DNA of 64,000 nucleotides from Sphingobium naphthae (GTDB taxonomy: Bacteria > Pseudomonadota > Alphaproteobacteria > Sphingomonadales > Sphingomonadaceae), in the NCBI RefSeq assembly GCF_020782235.1, contig NZ_JAJGNO010000006.1:248001-312000 (forward strand), in the 5' to 3' direction. The translations under genes were made by a program, and so were the position numbers. The notes beneath the pieces were generated by a model. That model had not been told where the DNA came from. It ran no database searches and saw only the letters and a program-made list of their open reading frames with translations. How positions within the stretch are numbered: position 1 is the stretch's first letter; each line of letters begins with the position of its first letter. This document shows positions 44,839 to 54,142 of this stretch, in pieces.

Positions 44839-46041
44839 ATGACCAAGCCCTTTAAGACCCTCGACGACATGGGGGACATTGCCGGCAAGCGGGTGCTGGT
44901 GCGCGAAGATCTGAACGTGCCGATGCAGGACGGCGCGGTGACCGACGACACCCGCCTGCGCGCGGCCATGCCGACGGTGCTGGAACTGGCCGATCGCGGC
45001 GCCAAGGTGCTGATCCTGGCGCATTTCGGCCGCCCCAAGGGCCAGAAGAACCCCGAATATTCGCTCAGCAAGATCACGCGCCCGCTGACCCAGGTGCTGG
45101 GGCGCGAGGTGCAGTTCATTCCCGATTGCCAGGGTGAAGCGGCGATCGACGGTATAAAGGTGATGCGCAACGGCGACATCGCCATTCTGGAAAACACGCG
45201 TTTCCATGCCGGAGAAGAGAGCAACGATCCAGCGCTGGTCGAGGCGATCGCTGCGATCGGCGACCTGTATGTCAACGACGCCTTTTCCGCTGCGCACCGC
45301 GCCCATGCCTCGACCGAGGGGCTGGCGCACAAGCTGCCGGCCTATGCCGGGCGGTCGATGGAGAAGGAGCTGGATGCGCTGCAGGCGGCGCTGGGCGAGC
45401 CGGTGACGCCGGTGGCGGCGGTCGTGGGCGGCGCGAAGGTGTCGACCAAGCTGGATGTGCTCAACAACCTCGTCGCCAAGGTTGATCACCTGATCATCGG
45501 TGGCGGCATGGCCAACACCTTCCTCTATGCCCGCGGCGTGGATGTCGGCAAGTCGCTGTGCGAAAAGGAGCTGAGCGACACGGTCGACACGATCTTCGAC
45601 CGGGCGGAAGCGGCCGGCTGCACCATTCACCTGCCCTATGACGTGGTGGTGGCCAAGGAATTCGCGGCCAATCCGCCGTCGGTGCGCACCTGCAACGTGC
45701 ATGAGGTCGCCGAGGACGAGATGATCCTGGATGTCGGCCCGGCCGCGGTCGAGGCGCTGGGCGACGCGCTCAAAAATTGCCGCACGCTGGTGTGGAACGG
45801 CCCGCTCGGCGCGTTCGAAATCGCGCCTTTCGATACGGCGACGGTCGCGCTGGCCAAGACGGCGGCGGCGCTGACCAAGGAAGGGCAGCTGACGTCGGTC
45901 GCCGGCGGCGGCGATACCGTCGCGGCGCTCAACCATGCCGGCGTGGCGAGCGAATTCAGCTTCGTGTCGACCGCGGGCGGCGCTTTCCTGGAGTGGATGG
46001 AAGGCAAGGACCTGCCGGGCGTCAAGGCGCTGATGGGCTGA
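44839..46041 (+). CDS. pgk: Phosphoglycerate kinase
   Basis: A 400-residue enzyme that transfers phosphate between 1,3-bisphosphoglycerate and ADP. It shows [40 protein letters not shown] and [13 protein letters not shown] of the N-terminal substrate domain. [28 protein letters not shown] and [10 protein letters not shown] follow in the nucleotide domain, and the hinge-end GGGDTVAAL and [10 protein letters not shown] close it. The ATG at 44839 follows CAGGGGAAC; the longer frame upstream is repeat sequence. An MFS gene is convergent 13 bases away. Confidence 0.96.
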   Translation: MTKPFKTLDDMGDIAGKRVLVREDLNVPMQDGAVTDDTRLRAAMPTVLELADRGAKVLILAHFGRPKGQKNPEYSLSKITRPLTQVLGREVQFIPDCQGEAAIDGIKVMRNGDIAILENTRFHAGEESNDPALVEAIAAIGDLYVNDAFSAAHRAHASTEGLAHKLPAYAGRSMEKELDALQAALGEPVTPVAAVVGGAKVSTKLDVLNNLVAKVDHLIIGGGMANTFLYARGVDVGKSLCEKELSDTVDTIFDRAEAAGCTIHLPYDVVVAKEFAANPPSVRTCNVHEVAEDEMILDVGPAAVEALGDALKNCRTLVWNGPLGAFEIAPFDTATVALAKTAAALTKEGQLTSVAGGGDTVAALNHAGVASEFSFVSTAGGAFLEWMEGKDLPGVKALMG

Positions 46042-46054
46042 TCGGGCAGGGGCG

Positions 46055-47254
46055 TCAGCGCGGTGCGCTGGCGCCCCGGTCGAACAGCAGGAAGCCCAGC
46101 GTCGCGACGCCACCGATCGCAGCCCCGGCGATCGCACTTGCCGACCAGCCGCCGGCTTCGTAGGTGGCGGACCCGATCACGGACCCCAATGCGCCGACCA
46201 CGAACATGACGGTCATATAGGCGGCGTTGATTCGCCCGCGCGCATCCGGATCGATCGAGAAGATCAGTTTCTGCCCGGTGATCTGGCTTAGCTGCACCGC
46301 GGCGTCGATCAGCACAGCCATGATGGTGAAGCCGATGAGGCTGCCGGCGGCGACGGTCCAGTCGGCCAGCAGGAACCCGACCGAAAGGCCTGCGAGCCCT
46401 GCGAGCGAAGTCGGGCGAGTCAGCCGTCGGTCGGCCAGCCAGCCAGCCACCGGCGCGACCAGTGCGCCGCCGGCGCCGGCCAGCGCGAAGGCGCCGACGC
46501 CCGCATGGCCAAGGTGAAATTGCCGGATCAGCGCCAGGGGCGCCGCGGTCCAGAACAGGTTGAAGGCGGCGAACATCAGCGACTGGTAGAAGGCGCGCAT
46601 GCGCACGACGCGGTGCTGGCGCAGCTGCCCGAAGGTCGAGGCGAGCGCCTCGCCATAGCGCATGCCTCCGCGTGGGCGCCGCTGCGGGCAGGCAAGCAGC
46701 AGCGCGATGCCGATCAGCGCCATGGCGGCGGCCGACACCAGGAAGGTGGAGCGCCAGCCGAAGGAGCCCGCGAGGAAATTGGCGACGGGGCGAGCGAGCA
46801 TGATGCCGAAGAGCAGGCCGCTCATCACCGTGCCGACCACGCGCCCCTGCTTTTCCGGCGCGGCCAGATGCGAGGCGAGCGGAACGAGCACTTGCGCGCC
46901 GGTCGCGCCGACGCCGGTCAGGATCGAGGCGACTAGGAAGCTGGTCGGGCCCTGCGACGCGGCGATGGCGAGGCAGCCGATCACCGTCACCAGGATGGAT
47001 CCCAGCACGATGCGCCGGTTTTCGAACAGGTCGGCCACCGGCACGATGAGGAAGAGCCCGAGGCCGTAGCCAAGTTGCGTCAGCGTCGTGATCAGCCCCG
47101 CGACGCTGGCCGACATGCCGATTTCCGGCCCGATGACATCGATCAGCGTTTGCGCATAATAGAGATTGGCGACGATCACCCCGCACGCCACCGCCATCAG
47201 CAGGATGATCGGACGGCTTAGGTCGGAGCGGGCGGGCAGGGTCGCGGTGGTCAT
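46055..47254 (-). CDS. MFS transporter
   Basis: A 399-residue inner-membrane protein with twelve predicted helices in two bundles. The loop between helices 2 and 3 reads LIVPVADLFENRRIVLG, the family's GxxxDxxxRR-like motif. The long central loop contains PQRRPRGGMRYGEALASTF, and the second half repeats the pattern with GWLADRRLTRPTSL. It is of the drug/metabolite efflux (DHA1/YnfM-like) style; no substrate can be inferred. It is transcribed toward pgk, and its 5' end lies 76 bases from the stop of the TlpA-type gene, which has the same direction. Confidence 0.85.
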   Translation of the reverse strand: MTTATLPARSDLSRPIILLMAVACGVIVANLYYAQTLIDVIGPEIGMSASVAGLITTLTQLGYGLGLFLIVPVADLFENRRIVLGSILVTVIGCLAIAASQGPTSFLVASILTGVGATGAQVLVPLASHLAAPEKQGRVVGTVMSGLLFGIMLARPVANFLAGSFGWRSTFLVSAAAMALIGIALLLACPQRRPRGGMRYGEALASTFGQLRQHRVVRMRAFYQSLMFAAFNLFWTAAPLALIRQFHLGHAGVGAFALAGAGGALVAPVAGWLADRRLTRPTSLAGLAGLSVGFLLADWTVAAGSLIGFTIMAVLIDAAVQLSQITGQKLIFSIDPDARGRINAAYMTVMFVVGALGSVIGSATYEAGGWSASAIAGAAIGGVATLGFLLFDRGASAPR

Positions 47255-47330
47255 GCGGGCCTAATGGGTTCTCAACCGCAACCTTTCAACCGGTGCGGGG
47301 GCAAAAATTGTGCGCTGCAACAGCATGACG

Positions 47331-47837
47331 TCAGGGCGACGGCTGTTCCTGCAGCAGCGGCACCAGCACGCGGTTGAGATCGGCGAGGTCGAACGCGCCC
47401 GACTGCGCGTAGCGCAGCACGCCGGCGCGATCGATGACGAAATTGGTCGGAACCCCGGTCAGCGGGCCATAGGGGCCCTTGATCCGCCGCGCGGAGGGAA
47501 TGTGCATGGCGGCGAAAAGCTTCTTGAGCTGGCCGATCGGCACGGAGCCTTCGGTCGTGATCGCGAAGACGCGTAGCCCATGTTTCTGCTGAATGGCATA
47601 ATAGGTGTCGAGCGTCGGCAATTCCTTGCGGCACGGCACGCACCAGGTCGCCCAGAAGTTGAGGAGCACCACCTGCCCCTTGAGGTCGGCGAGCGATATC
47701 TTGCCGCCATCGACCAGGGTGAGTTCGAAGGCGGGAGCAGGCGCGCCGACTTCGGGCTTGGATGCGGCGTAGGTTGGTTGAGCCATCGCCAGTAAAGATG
47801 CCGGCAGCATCGATAGCGCACGCAGTCCCCGTCTCAT
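47331..47837 (-). CDS. TlpA-like periplasmic thiol-disulfide oxidoreductase
   Basis: A 168-residue exported thioredoxin-fold protein. The signal peptide runs to about residue 25 (LRALSMLPASLLAMAQPTYA), and the active site is WCVPC with cysteines 66 and 69 in LLNFWATWCVPCRKELP. The cis-proline region reads PLTGVPTNFVID. Such TlpA/ResA-type proteins reduce periplasmic disulfides, for instance in cytochrome c or oxidase maturation. The start is the ATG at 47837, 6 bases after GGGGGA; one at 47843 is too close to that site. It diverges from the aldolase gene. Confidence 0.9.
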   Translation of the reverse strand: MRRGLRALSMLPASLLAMAQPTYAASKPEVGAPAPAFELTLVDGGKISLADLKGQVVLLNFWATWCVPCRKELPTLDTYYAIQQKHGLRVFAITTEGSVPIGQLKKLFAAMHIPSARRIKGPYGPLTGVPTNFVIDRAGVLRYAQSGAFDLADLNRVLVPLLQEQPSP

Positions 47838-48055
47838 GTCCATTCCCCCTCAAGACCCTGTCCGGCGCTAGCAGGTCGCGCCGGCGACGGGAAGCCTGCC
47901 GACAGCGATCATTCTTGCGGTGCGGCAGGGGCGTCGCTAACAGCCTGAAGCAGCGGGCGATGCCCCGCACCATGTCGGCGCCGCGGCTCCTGCCGTCGCC
48001 CGATCGGATTTTCGCGCTGCCGCAGCGGCGGCGCCATGAGAGAAGGTATGTGCAG

Positions 48056-48961
48056 ATGCTGGATCAGGATATGAAGCAGAAGATCGCCGAGGGTAACGGC
48101 TTCATCGCCGCGCTCGACCAGAGCGGCGGTTCGACGCCCAAGGCGCTCAAGGGCTATGGCATCGAGGAAGGCGCCTGGTCGAACGACGAGGAGATGTTCG
48201 GCCTTATCCACGCGATGCGCAGCCGCATCATTACCGCGCCGGCCTTCAGTGGAGAGAAGGTGCTGGGCGCGATCCTGTTCGAACGCACCATGGACGGCAG
48301 CGTCGATGGCAAGCCGACCCCGACCGCGCTGATCGAGCGCGGCGTCGTCCCCTTCATCAAGATCGACAAGGGCCTGGAGGACGAGGCGAACGGCGTCCAG
48401 ATGATGAAGCCGATGCCCGAACTCGACGCCCTGCTTGCTCGCGCCAAGGGGCTGGGCGTGTTCGGCACCAAGGAGCGGTCGGTCATCAACCTCGCCAATC
48501 GTGAGGGCATCGCCGCCGTGGTCGCGCAGCAGTTCGACATCGGCCGCCAGGTGCTCGCCGGGGGATTGATGCCGATCATCGAGCCCGAAGTGAACATCAA
48601 GTCCGCCGAGCGCGCCGAGGCCGACCAGATCCTGCTGGAGGAAATCCTCAAGAATCTGGACGCGCTGCCCGAGGGCGAGCAGGTGATGCTGAAGCTGTCG
48701 CTGCCGGCCACGCCGGGCCTGTTCGATCCGCTGGTGGATCATCCCAAGGTGCTGCGCGTCGTCGCTTTGTCGGGCGGCTTCAGCCGCACCGAGGCTTGCG
48801 CCGAACTGGCGAAGAATCGCGGCATCATCGCCAGCTTCAGCCGCGCGCTGCTGAACGACCTGCGCCACCAGATGAGCGATGCGGAGTTCAACGAAGCACT
48901 GGGCGAAGCGATCGACGAAATCCACGCCGCCTCCACCGCCAAGCAGCCGGTCGCGGCCTGA
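48056..48961 (+). CDS. fda: Class I fructose-bisphosphate aldolase
   Basis: A 301-residue Schiff-base aldolase that splits or forms fructose-1,6-bisphosphate. The N-terminus GNGFIAALDQSGGSTPKAL is diagnostic of the bacterial class I (Staphylococcus Fda-like) group, with ILFERTMDGSVDGKPTP, VVPFIKIDKGLEDE and LMPIIEPEVNI. The MLKLSLP lysine region is followed by VVALSGGFSRTEA. No class II zinc histidines are present. The ATG at 48056 has GAGAAGG about 9 bases upstream. With tkt, gap and pgk nearby it serves gluconeogenesis or the pentose cycle; a hypothetical membrane-protein gene follows. Confidence 0.94.
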   Translation: MLDQDMKQKIAEGNGFIAALDQSGGSTPKALKGYGIEEGAWSNDEEMFGLIHAMRSRIITAPAFSGEKVLGAILFERTMDGSVDGKPTPTALIERGVVPFIKIDKGLEDEANGVQMMKPMPELDALLARAKGLGVFGTKERSVINLANREGIAAVVAQQFDIGRQVLAGGLMPIIEPEVNIKSAERAEADQILLEEILKNLDALPEGEQVMLKLSLPATPGLFDPLVDHPKVLRVVALSGGFSRTEACAELAKNRGIIASFSRALLNDLRHQMSDAEFNEALGEAIDEIHAASTAKQPVAA

Positions 48962-48965
48962 TCTA

Positions 48966-49511
48966 ATGAGGGACGGCGCCGGGCAGGGACGTGATCCCGC
49001 CGGCGCCGCCTTCTCCTATCATCGCGCGGTCGCGCCGATGCTCTGGGTGCTGTTGGCCCTCATGATCATCGAAGCCATGGTGGTCCACCTGCTGGTCGCG
49101 TTGTGGCACCCATGGGCGGCGCTGATCCTTTCGATGCTGAGCCTGACGCTCGTCGGCTGGTTCATTCTCTTCATTCGTTCGCTGCGCCGCCATCCGGTGC
49201 GGGTGGATGCCGAAGGCCTGACCTGGCCCATCGGATTTTTGCGCGGGCTGACAGTTCCGTGGCGGCAAGTCGCCGGACTGCACGTGGATTGGACGCTGGC
49301 GGAGCTTCGGACGGCCGGATTGTTCAATGGCGCGCTGATCGCCCATCCCAACATCGTCATAGCGCTCGATCCGCCTGTTCAAGCCGGGCGACGGTCGATC
49401 CGTTTCCTGGCGCATCGGCTGGATGAGCCCTCCGCCTTTGCTGCCCTATTTTCTACCTGGACTAAGGCGACGCTCAGCGGCTTGTCGACTTCGCCAGAAG
49501 CGAACAACTAA
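48966..49511 (+). CDS. Hypothetical membrane protein with PH-like tail (181 aa)
   Basis: A 181-residue protein starting 4 bases after the aldolase gene. Two adjacent hydrophobic helices (MLWVLLALMIIEAMVVHLLV and WAALILSMLSLTLVGWFILF) are followed by a basic RSLRRHPVRVDAEGLTWP. The remaining region is a run of short strands (VPWRQVAGLHVDW, ALIAHPNIVIALDPPV, RRSIRFLAHRLDE) that resembles a bacterial PH-like domain, as in YdbT-type membrane proteins. The resemblance is weak and the function unknown. The short spacing suggests co-expression with the aldolase. Confidence 0.6.
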   Translation: MRDGAGQGRDPAGAAFSYHRAVAPMLWVLLALMIIEAMVVHLLVALWHPWAALILSMLSLTLVGWFILFIRSLRRHPVRVDAEGLTWPIGFLRGLTVPWRQVAGLHVDWTLAELRTAGLFNGALIAHPNIVIALDPPVQAGRRSIRFLAHRLDEPSAFAALFSTWTKATLSGLSTSPEANN

Positions 49512-49541
49512 GGTCCAAACAGTCGCTTGCGGCTTTGAGCG

Positions 49542-50672
49542 TCACCGCGCTTTCTTCAGCATCGGTAGCACCGTGTCGAGCGGCAGCGCGTCGGCGGTGC
49601 CGCGATGGCCCTCGACGGTGTGCGCCTTGAACAGGGCGTTGAGCACGGCTTCCTCGGTCGCTTCGATCGTCGCCTGGAACAGGGGAGAGATGCGGTCGTT
49701 GGGCAGGTCCTGAACGCTCGCCACGTCCTTGCGCCTGTCGGCGGTCCGCCGCACCGCCTGCGCCGTCGAGAAGGCGAGGGCATAGTCGCCCGACCCGTTG
49801 GAGAAGCTGGAGCCGGTGCGCGCAATGCCGGCAAAGGCGCGCTCGGCGACGCGGCGCAGATTGCGGTCGGACAGCGGCGCATCGGTAGCGATGACGATGA
49901 CCACCGAGCCATCGGCTTTCCTGTCCTCGACCTGCTCGCGATAGTCGTAGCGGCCAAGCTGCACGCCCACCGGCACCCCCGCGATCGTCAGCACACCGCC
50001 ATAATTGGCCTGGACGAGGACGCCCAGGGTCCAGCCCCCGAGCGCCGCGGGCAGCTTGCGCGAGGCCGTGCCGATCCCGGCCTTGAAGCCGAAGGCGACT
50101 GTGCCGGCGCCCGCGCCGACCGCTCCTTCCGCGACCGGGCCGCCCCTGGCGCTGTCGATCGCGCGGCGCGCGTCGGCGATGGTCACATGGCGCCCGCGAA
50201 TGTCGTTCAGCAGGCCGTCATTGGTCTCGCCGACCACGGCGTTCACCGAGCGGACATCCTCATTGCCCGGCTGGGCGAGCGTCCATTCGACGGCGGCGGC
50301 GCCGGCTTCGGCGACATTGAGCGTGTTGGTGAGCAGGATCGGCGTTTCGACCTCACCCAGTTCGACGATCTGGGTCGATCCCATGAACTTGCCGAACGCA
50401 TTATAGGCGACGAAGCCGGCCGGCACCTTGTCCTGGAAGAGGTTGCCGCCGTGCGGCAGGATCGCGGTGACGCCGGTATTGACGGCGCGGCTGCGCGGTA
50501 GCGTCACCTGGCCGACCGTCACGCCAGCGACATCGGTGATCGCGTTGAGGGGGCCGGGCTGCAGGATGCCGACCGTCACGCCCGCCTCCCGCGCGCGAGG
50601 ACGCGCGTCGCCCTGCGCCAGCAGCGGGTCGGCGGACAGCAGGAGCAGCAAGGCGAAGGCGCGGTGCATCAT
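49542..50672 (-). CDS. P1 family (DmpA-like) aminopeptidase, exported
   Basis: A 376-residue exported protein with a cleavable signal (MMHRAFALLLLLSADPLLA). The mature part is a P1-family N-terminal-nucleophile peptidase: GVTVGILQPGPLNAITDVAGVTVG (in part), TGVTAILPHGGN, LTNTLNVAEAGAA, AVVGETNDGLLND and FGFKAGIGTASR. The segment TGSSFSNGSGDYALAFST contains the serine region of the autocleavage site. Members remove N-terminal residues or beta-amino acids from short peptides. The gene is transcribed toward the aldolase cluster and diverges from thiE across 96 bases. Confidence 0.87.
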   Translation of the reverse strand: MMHRAFALLLLLSADPLLAQGDARPRAREAGVTVGILQPGPLNAITDVAGVTVGQVTLPRSRAVNTGVTAILPHGGNLFQDKVPAGFVAYNAFGKFMGSTQIVELGEVETPILLTNTLNVAEAGAAAVEWTLAQPGNEDVRSVNAVVGETNDGLLNDIRGRHVTIADARRAIDSARGGPVAEGAVGAGAGTVAFGFKAGIGTASRKLPAALGGWTLGVLVQANYGGVLTIAGVPVGVQLGRYDYREQVEDRKADGSVVIVIATDAPLSDRNLRRVAERAFAGIARTGSSFSNGSGDYALAFSTAQAVRRTADRRKDVASVQDLPNDRISPLFQATIEATEEAVLNALFKAHTVEGHRGTADALPLDTVLPMLKKAR

Positions 50673-50768
50673 TTTTCCCTCTCATGACCTGCGCCGGCTG
50701 TACCAGCGGCGCGCCGGCGCGGCCATAGCTGCCCTTGGCGCGCGCAGCGGAGCGGCTATAAGGCGGCC

Positions 50769-51479
50769 ATGACCGATTTCACAGACGAAGAACTGGCGCT
50801 CGACCCACAGTTCGCCGCCCAGTTCGAACCGGGCTTTCGCCCCGCGTGCCAGCTCTACCTCATTTCCCCTCCCGCCATCGAAGCGGCGTTCGTCGACCAG
50901 CTCGCCGCCGCGTTCGACGGCGGCAGCGTTGCGGCGTTCCAGCTGCGGCTGAAGGGCGTGGACGAAGATGCGATCGCGCGCGCGGCGGAGCCGCTGCAAC
51001 GGCTGTGCGCCGATCGCGATGTCGCTTTCATCATCAATGACAGCGTCGCGCTGGCGCAGCGGCTCGGCGCGGACGGCGTGCATTTGGGGCAGGGCGATGG
51101 CGATCCTAAGGCGGCGCGCAAGCTGCTGGGCCCCAAGGTGCAGATCGGCGTCACCTGCCATGACAGCCGTCATCTGGCGATGGAAGCGGGCGAGGCGGGG
51201 GCCGACTATGTCGCCTTCGGCGCCTTCTACCCGACCACGACCAAGGACACGGCGCATCGCCCGGACCCGTCCATCCTGGGATGGTGGACGACGCTGTTCG
51301 AACTGCCCTGCGTAGCCATCGGCGGGATCACGGCGGACAATGCCGCGCCGCTGGTGGCGGCGGGCGCGGACTTCCTGGCGGTGAGCGGCGCGGTGTGGAA
51401 CCATGCCGACGGGCCGCGCGCTGGCGTGGCGGCGTTCGCGGACGTCCTGGTGAGCAAACCGCCGCCGCCGCGCGCCTGA
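50769..51479 (+). CDS. thiE: Thiamine phosphate synthase
   Basis: A 236-residue TIM-barrel enzyme that couples hydroxymethylpyrimidine diphosphate with thiazole phosphate to give thiamine phosphate. It contains [38 protein letters not shown] (in part), [26 protein letters not shown] (in part), and the phosphate-binding [24 protein letters not shown] (in part). Unlike typical ThiE the N-terminus carries an extra acidic stretch ([15 protein letters not shown]) of about 25 residues. It is followed after 15 bases by an SDR gene in the same direction. Confidence 0.9.
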   Translation: MTDFTDEELALDPQFAAQFEPGFRPACQLYLISPPAIEAAFVDQLAAAFDGGSVAAFQLRLKGVDEDAIARAAEPLQRLCADRDVAFIINDSVALAQRLGADGVHLGQGDGDPKAARKLLGPKVQIGVTCHDSRHLAMEAGEAGADYVAFGAFYPTTTKDTAHRPDPSILGWWTTLFELPCVAIGGITADNAAPLVAAGADFLAVSGAVWNHADGPRAGVAAFADVLVSKPPPPRA

Positions 51480-51494
51480 ACGAAAGGACAAGGG

Positions 51495-52265
51495 ATGGCC
51501 CGGATCGGCATCGTCACAGGCGGCGCGCAGGGGATTGGTAAGGGCATCCTCCAGCATCTCATCGCCGAAGGATGGCGCGTCGCGTCGATCGACAAGGATG
51601 GCGTCGCGGCGCGCGCGCTTGCCGCGGACATGCCGACCGATCGGCTGCTGTCGCTGCAGGCCGATGTCGGCGACGAAGCGGGCGTGGCCGACGCATTTGC
51701 CGCCATCGGCCAGTGGCTGGACGGCGATGAAGCGCCGGGCATCGACCTGCTCGTGTCCAACGCCGGCCTCGCCGATCCGGTCAGCGGGCCGATCGAGAGA
51801 TTGAGCCTGAAGGACTGGCGGCAATGGCAGGACAGCCATGTGACCGGCGCCTTCCTGATGACGCGCGCGGCCGTGCCACTGCTGCGCGCGCGCAAGGGCA
51901 GCATCGTGCTGATGGCGTCGACGCGCGCGATCCAGTCGGAACCCCAGTGCGAGGCCTATGCCGCGGCCAAGGGCGCGCTGCTGGCGCTCAACCATGCGCT
52001 GGCGATCAGCCTGGGCCCAGACATTCGCTGCAACGCCATCCTGCCGGGCTGGATCGAGACCGGACCCTGGGCGAAGCCGTCCGCGCGCAAGGCGGCCGAG
52101 CATCGCGATGTCGACCGGGAACAGCATCCGGTCGGCCGCGTCGGCGAACCGCGCGACATTGCCGCGACGGTGGCGTTCCTGGCGTCGGAGGGCGCGGCCT
52201 TCATCACCGGGCAGCAGATCGCGGTGGATGGCGGCATGACGCGCAAGATGATCTACGCCCATTAG
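51495..52265 (+). CDS. SDR family oxidoreductase
   Basis: A 256-residue classical short-chain dehydrogenase/reductase. The NAD(P) motif is IVTGGAQGIGKG at the N-terminus, with LLVSNAG for the NNAG element. The catalytic serine lies in VLMASTRAI and the YxxxK pair in EAYAAAKGALL. The C-terminal GAAFITGQQIAVDGGM is the usual family end. Note that the family serine position reads S-T-R rather than S-S. The substrate cannot be inferred; thiE directly upstream is probably only a co-transcribed neighbour. Confidence 0.88.
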   Translation: MARIGIVTGGAQGIGKGILQHLIAEGWRVASIDKDGVAARALAADMPTDRLLSLQADVGDEAGVADAFAAIGQWLDGDEAPGIDLLVSNAGLADPVSGPIERLSLKDWRQWQDSHVTGAFLMTRAAVPLLRARKGSIVLMASTRAIQSEPQCEAYAAAKGALLALNHALAISLGPDIRCNAILPGWIETGPWAKPSARKAAEHRDVDREQHPVGRVGEPRDIAATVAFLASEGAAFITGQQIAVDGGMTRKMIYAH

Positions 52266-52325
52266 GGCCGCGCATCCCTTTGGCCGTCCGGGCGTTGTCC
52301 CTCCACCGAAACGGAGAGATAGGCC

Positions 52326-53417
52326 TTGAAAAACCATCTGTTGCTTGCCGCCCTGCTGTGCAGCGCCTGCAATGTGAGCGTCACCGACGCCAATGAGAGC
52401 CAGCCGGCAGGCAACGCAGCGCAGCCCGGCAATGATGTCGCGGCCCAGGCGGTGGCGAAGAAGGCCGCCTATGATTTCAAGGTGGTGCAGGAGCAGAATC
52501 CGCAGCAGCCCAATCGCATCCTGATGGCGCAGGTCGCGCTCGACCGCTGGGGTTTTTCGCCCGGCGTGCTCGATGGCAAGGACGGCATGAGCTACAAGGC
52601 GGCGCTGCGCGGCTTCCAGCAGGCGCATGACCTGCCGGTCACAGGTGAGTTCGACCAGAAAACCGCAAACATGCTGCTGGAGGGGGAGGCGCGTCCGACC
52701 ACCTATCTGGTGAAGATTCCGGCGGATTTCGCGCGCGGCCCCTTCTTCACCATTCCCAAGGGCCTGAATGAGCAGGCCAGCCTGCCCGCGCTCACCTATC
52801 GCAACCTGATGGAAAAGCTGGCGGAGCGGTTCCACACCACGCCGGAGGCGCTGGTCGCGCTCAATTCGCCTACGACGAAGGTCGGCGCGGGCGCCACCAT
52901 CCGCGTGCCGGCGATCGACAATCAGCCGGTCGCGCAGATCGAGGGCGACGAACGCGGCTGGGGCGAAACGCTCGCGAGCCTAGGCGTCGCCAAGGAACAG
53001 CCGCAGGCCGACCATATCGTGGTCGACAAGTCCGAGGGTCTGCTGAAAGTCTATAATGCGCAGAACCGGATGATCGCTCAGTTCCCGGTGACGACCGGGT
53101 CGCAGCATGATCCGCTGCCGATCGGCGAATGGACGATCAAGGGCGTCAGCCGCAATCCCGACTTCCACTATAATCCCGACCTGTTCTGGGACGCGTCGTC
53201 CAAGGATGAGAAGGCCGTGCTGAAACCGGGGCCCAACGGCCCGGTGGGCGTGGTGTGGATCGACCTGTCCAAGGATCATTACGGCATCCACGGCACGCCC
53301 GAGCCGCAGACCATCGGCCGGACCGAAAGCCATGGCTGTATCCGCCTCACCAACTGGGATGCGGCGCGGCTGGCGCAGATGGTGAAGAGCGGGGTTAAGG
53401 CGAAGTTCCAGGCATGA
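52326..53417 (+). CDS. L,D-transpeptidase with peptidoglycan-binding domain
   Basis: A 363-residue envelope enzyme. The N-terminus is signal-like with a possible but atypical lipobox (LLCSAC), then come an Asn/Gln-rich linker and a PG_binding_1-like domain (about residues 65-118, DRWGFSPGVLDGKDGMSYKAALRGFQ in part). A LysM-like segment follows (about 153-196), and then the YkuD L,D-transpeptidase domain. Its active site IHGTPEPQTIGRTESHGCIR has H322, S335, H336, C338 and R340. It crosslinks or anchors proteins to peptidoglycan. The start is a TTG after GGAGAGAT. An M23 peptidase gene overlaps its stop by 4 bases. Confidence 0.92.
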   Translation: MKNHLLLAALLCSACNVSVTDANESQPAGNAAQPGNDVAAQAVAKKAAYDFKVVQEQNPQQPNRILMAQVALDRWGFSPGVLDGKDGMSYKAALRGFQQAHDLPVTGEFDQKTANMLLEGEARPTTYLVKIPADFARGPFFTIPKGLNEQASLPALTYRNLMEKLAERFHTTPEALVALNSPTTKVGAGATIRVPAIDNQPVAQIEGDERGWGETLASLGVAKEQPQADHIVVDKSEGLLKVYNAQNRMIAQFPVTTGSQHDPLPIGEWTIKGVSRNPDFHYNPDLFWDASSKDEKAVLKPGPNGPVGVVWIDLSKDHYGIHGTPEPQTIGRTESHGCIRLTNWDAARLAQMVKSGVKAKFQA

Positions 53418-54007
53418 ACGGCCGGGCGTGGGGCGGGGGCGCCGCCGCGCTGCTGCTTTGCGCCGCCTTTGCGCATTATTGCGTGCGGATCGTGCCGGCC
53501 GATGCGCCGCAGCGCGCGTCCGCGCCGCCCGAGCCGCGCGCCGCGCCGCCACGCGCCGACCGTCCGGTCGCGACTGGCGCGCTGCTCATCCCGGTCGAGG
53601 GCATTCCGCCATCCGCATTGGTCGACACCTTCTCGCAGGCGCGCGCCGGCGGCGCGCGGCCGCACGAGGCGATCGACATCATGGCGGCGCGCGGACGGCC
53701 CGTGCTGGCCGCCGCCGATGGCCGTGTGGAAAAGCTGTTCTGGAGCGAGGAGGGCGGGCGCACTCTCTATCAGCGGTCGGCGGACGGACGCCTCGTCTAT
53801 TATTACGCGCACCTCGACAGCTATGCGCCGGGCCTAAGCGAGGGCCAGGCGCTGCGGCGCGGGCAGACGGTCGCAACGGTCGGCAGCACGGGCAATGCCG
53901 ACGAGGCCGCGCCGCATCTGCATTTCGCCGTGCACGTCATGCGGCCGGGCGAGCCATGGTATGGCGGACGGCCGATCAACCCCTATCCGCTGCTCGTCCG
54001 CCCATGA
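53414..54007 (+). CDS. M23 family metallopeptidase
   Basis: A 197-residue murein hydrolase-like protein with one N-terminal hydrophobic helix (GGGAAALLLCAAFAHYCV), an Ala/Pro/Arg-rich linker and an M23 domain. Zinc ligands are read in RPHEAIDIMA and APHLHFAVHVM, around the GRVEKLFWSEEGG and YYAHLDSY segments. Most M23 proteins with such an anchor act as endopeptidases or activators of amidases. Its start overlaps the L,D-transpeptidase stop (ATGA), so a crosslinking enzyme and a hydrolase are made from one transcript. efp follows after 135 bases. Confidence 0.9.
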   Translation: MNGRAWGGGAAALLLCAAFAHYCVRIVPADAPQRASAPPEPRAAPPRADRPVATGALLIPVEGIPPSALVDTFSQARAGGARPHEAIDIMAARGRPVLAAADGRVEKLFWSEEGGRTLYQRSADGRLVYYYAHLDSYAPGLSEGQALRRGQTVATVGSTGNADEAAPHLHFAVHVMRPGEPWYGGRPINPYPLLVRP

Positions 54008-54142
54008 GCGGCGACCGGTCGCGCGGCCGCATGCGGTTCGCGCCGTCCCCCTTGCCCTCGGCCCCATCCGCGGGTAAAGGCGCGCGCAGCCTCCAGCGAG
54101 GCCGGCTCTTTATCCATCCAGACATATAGGCAGGCTCTTCCC

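Noticed and set aside
50673..50768. Possible TPP riboswitch ahead of thiE
   Set aside because: The 96-base gap is too short and lacks the CUGAGA-type and other conserved elements of a TPP aptamer.
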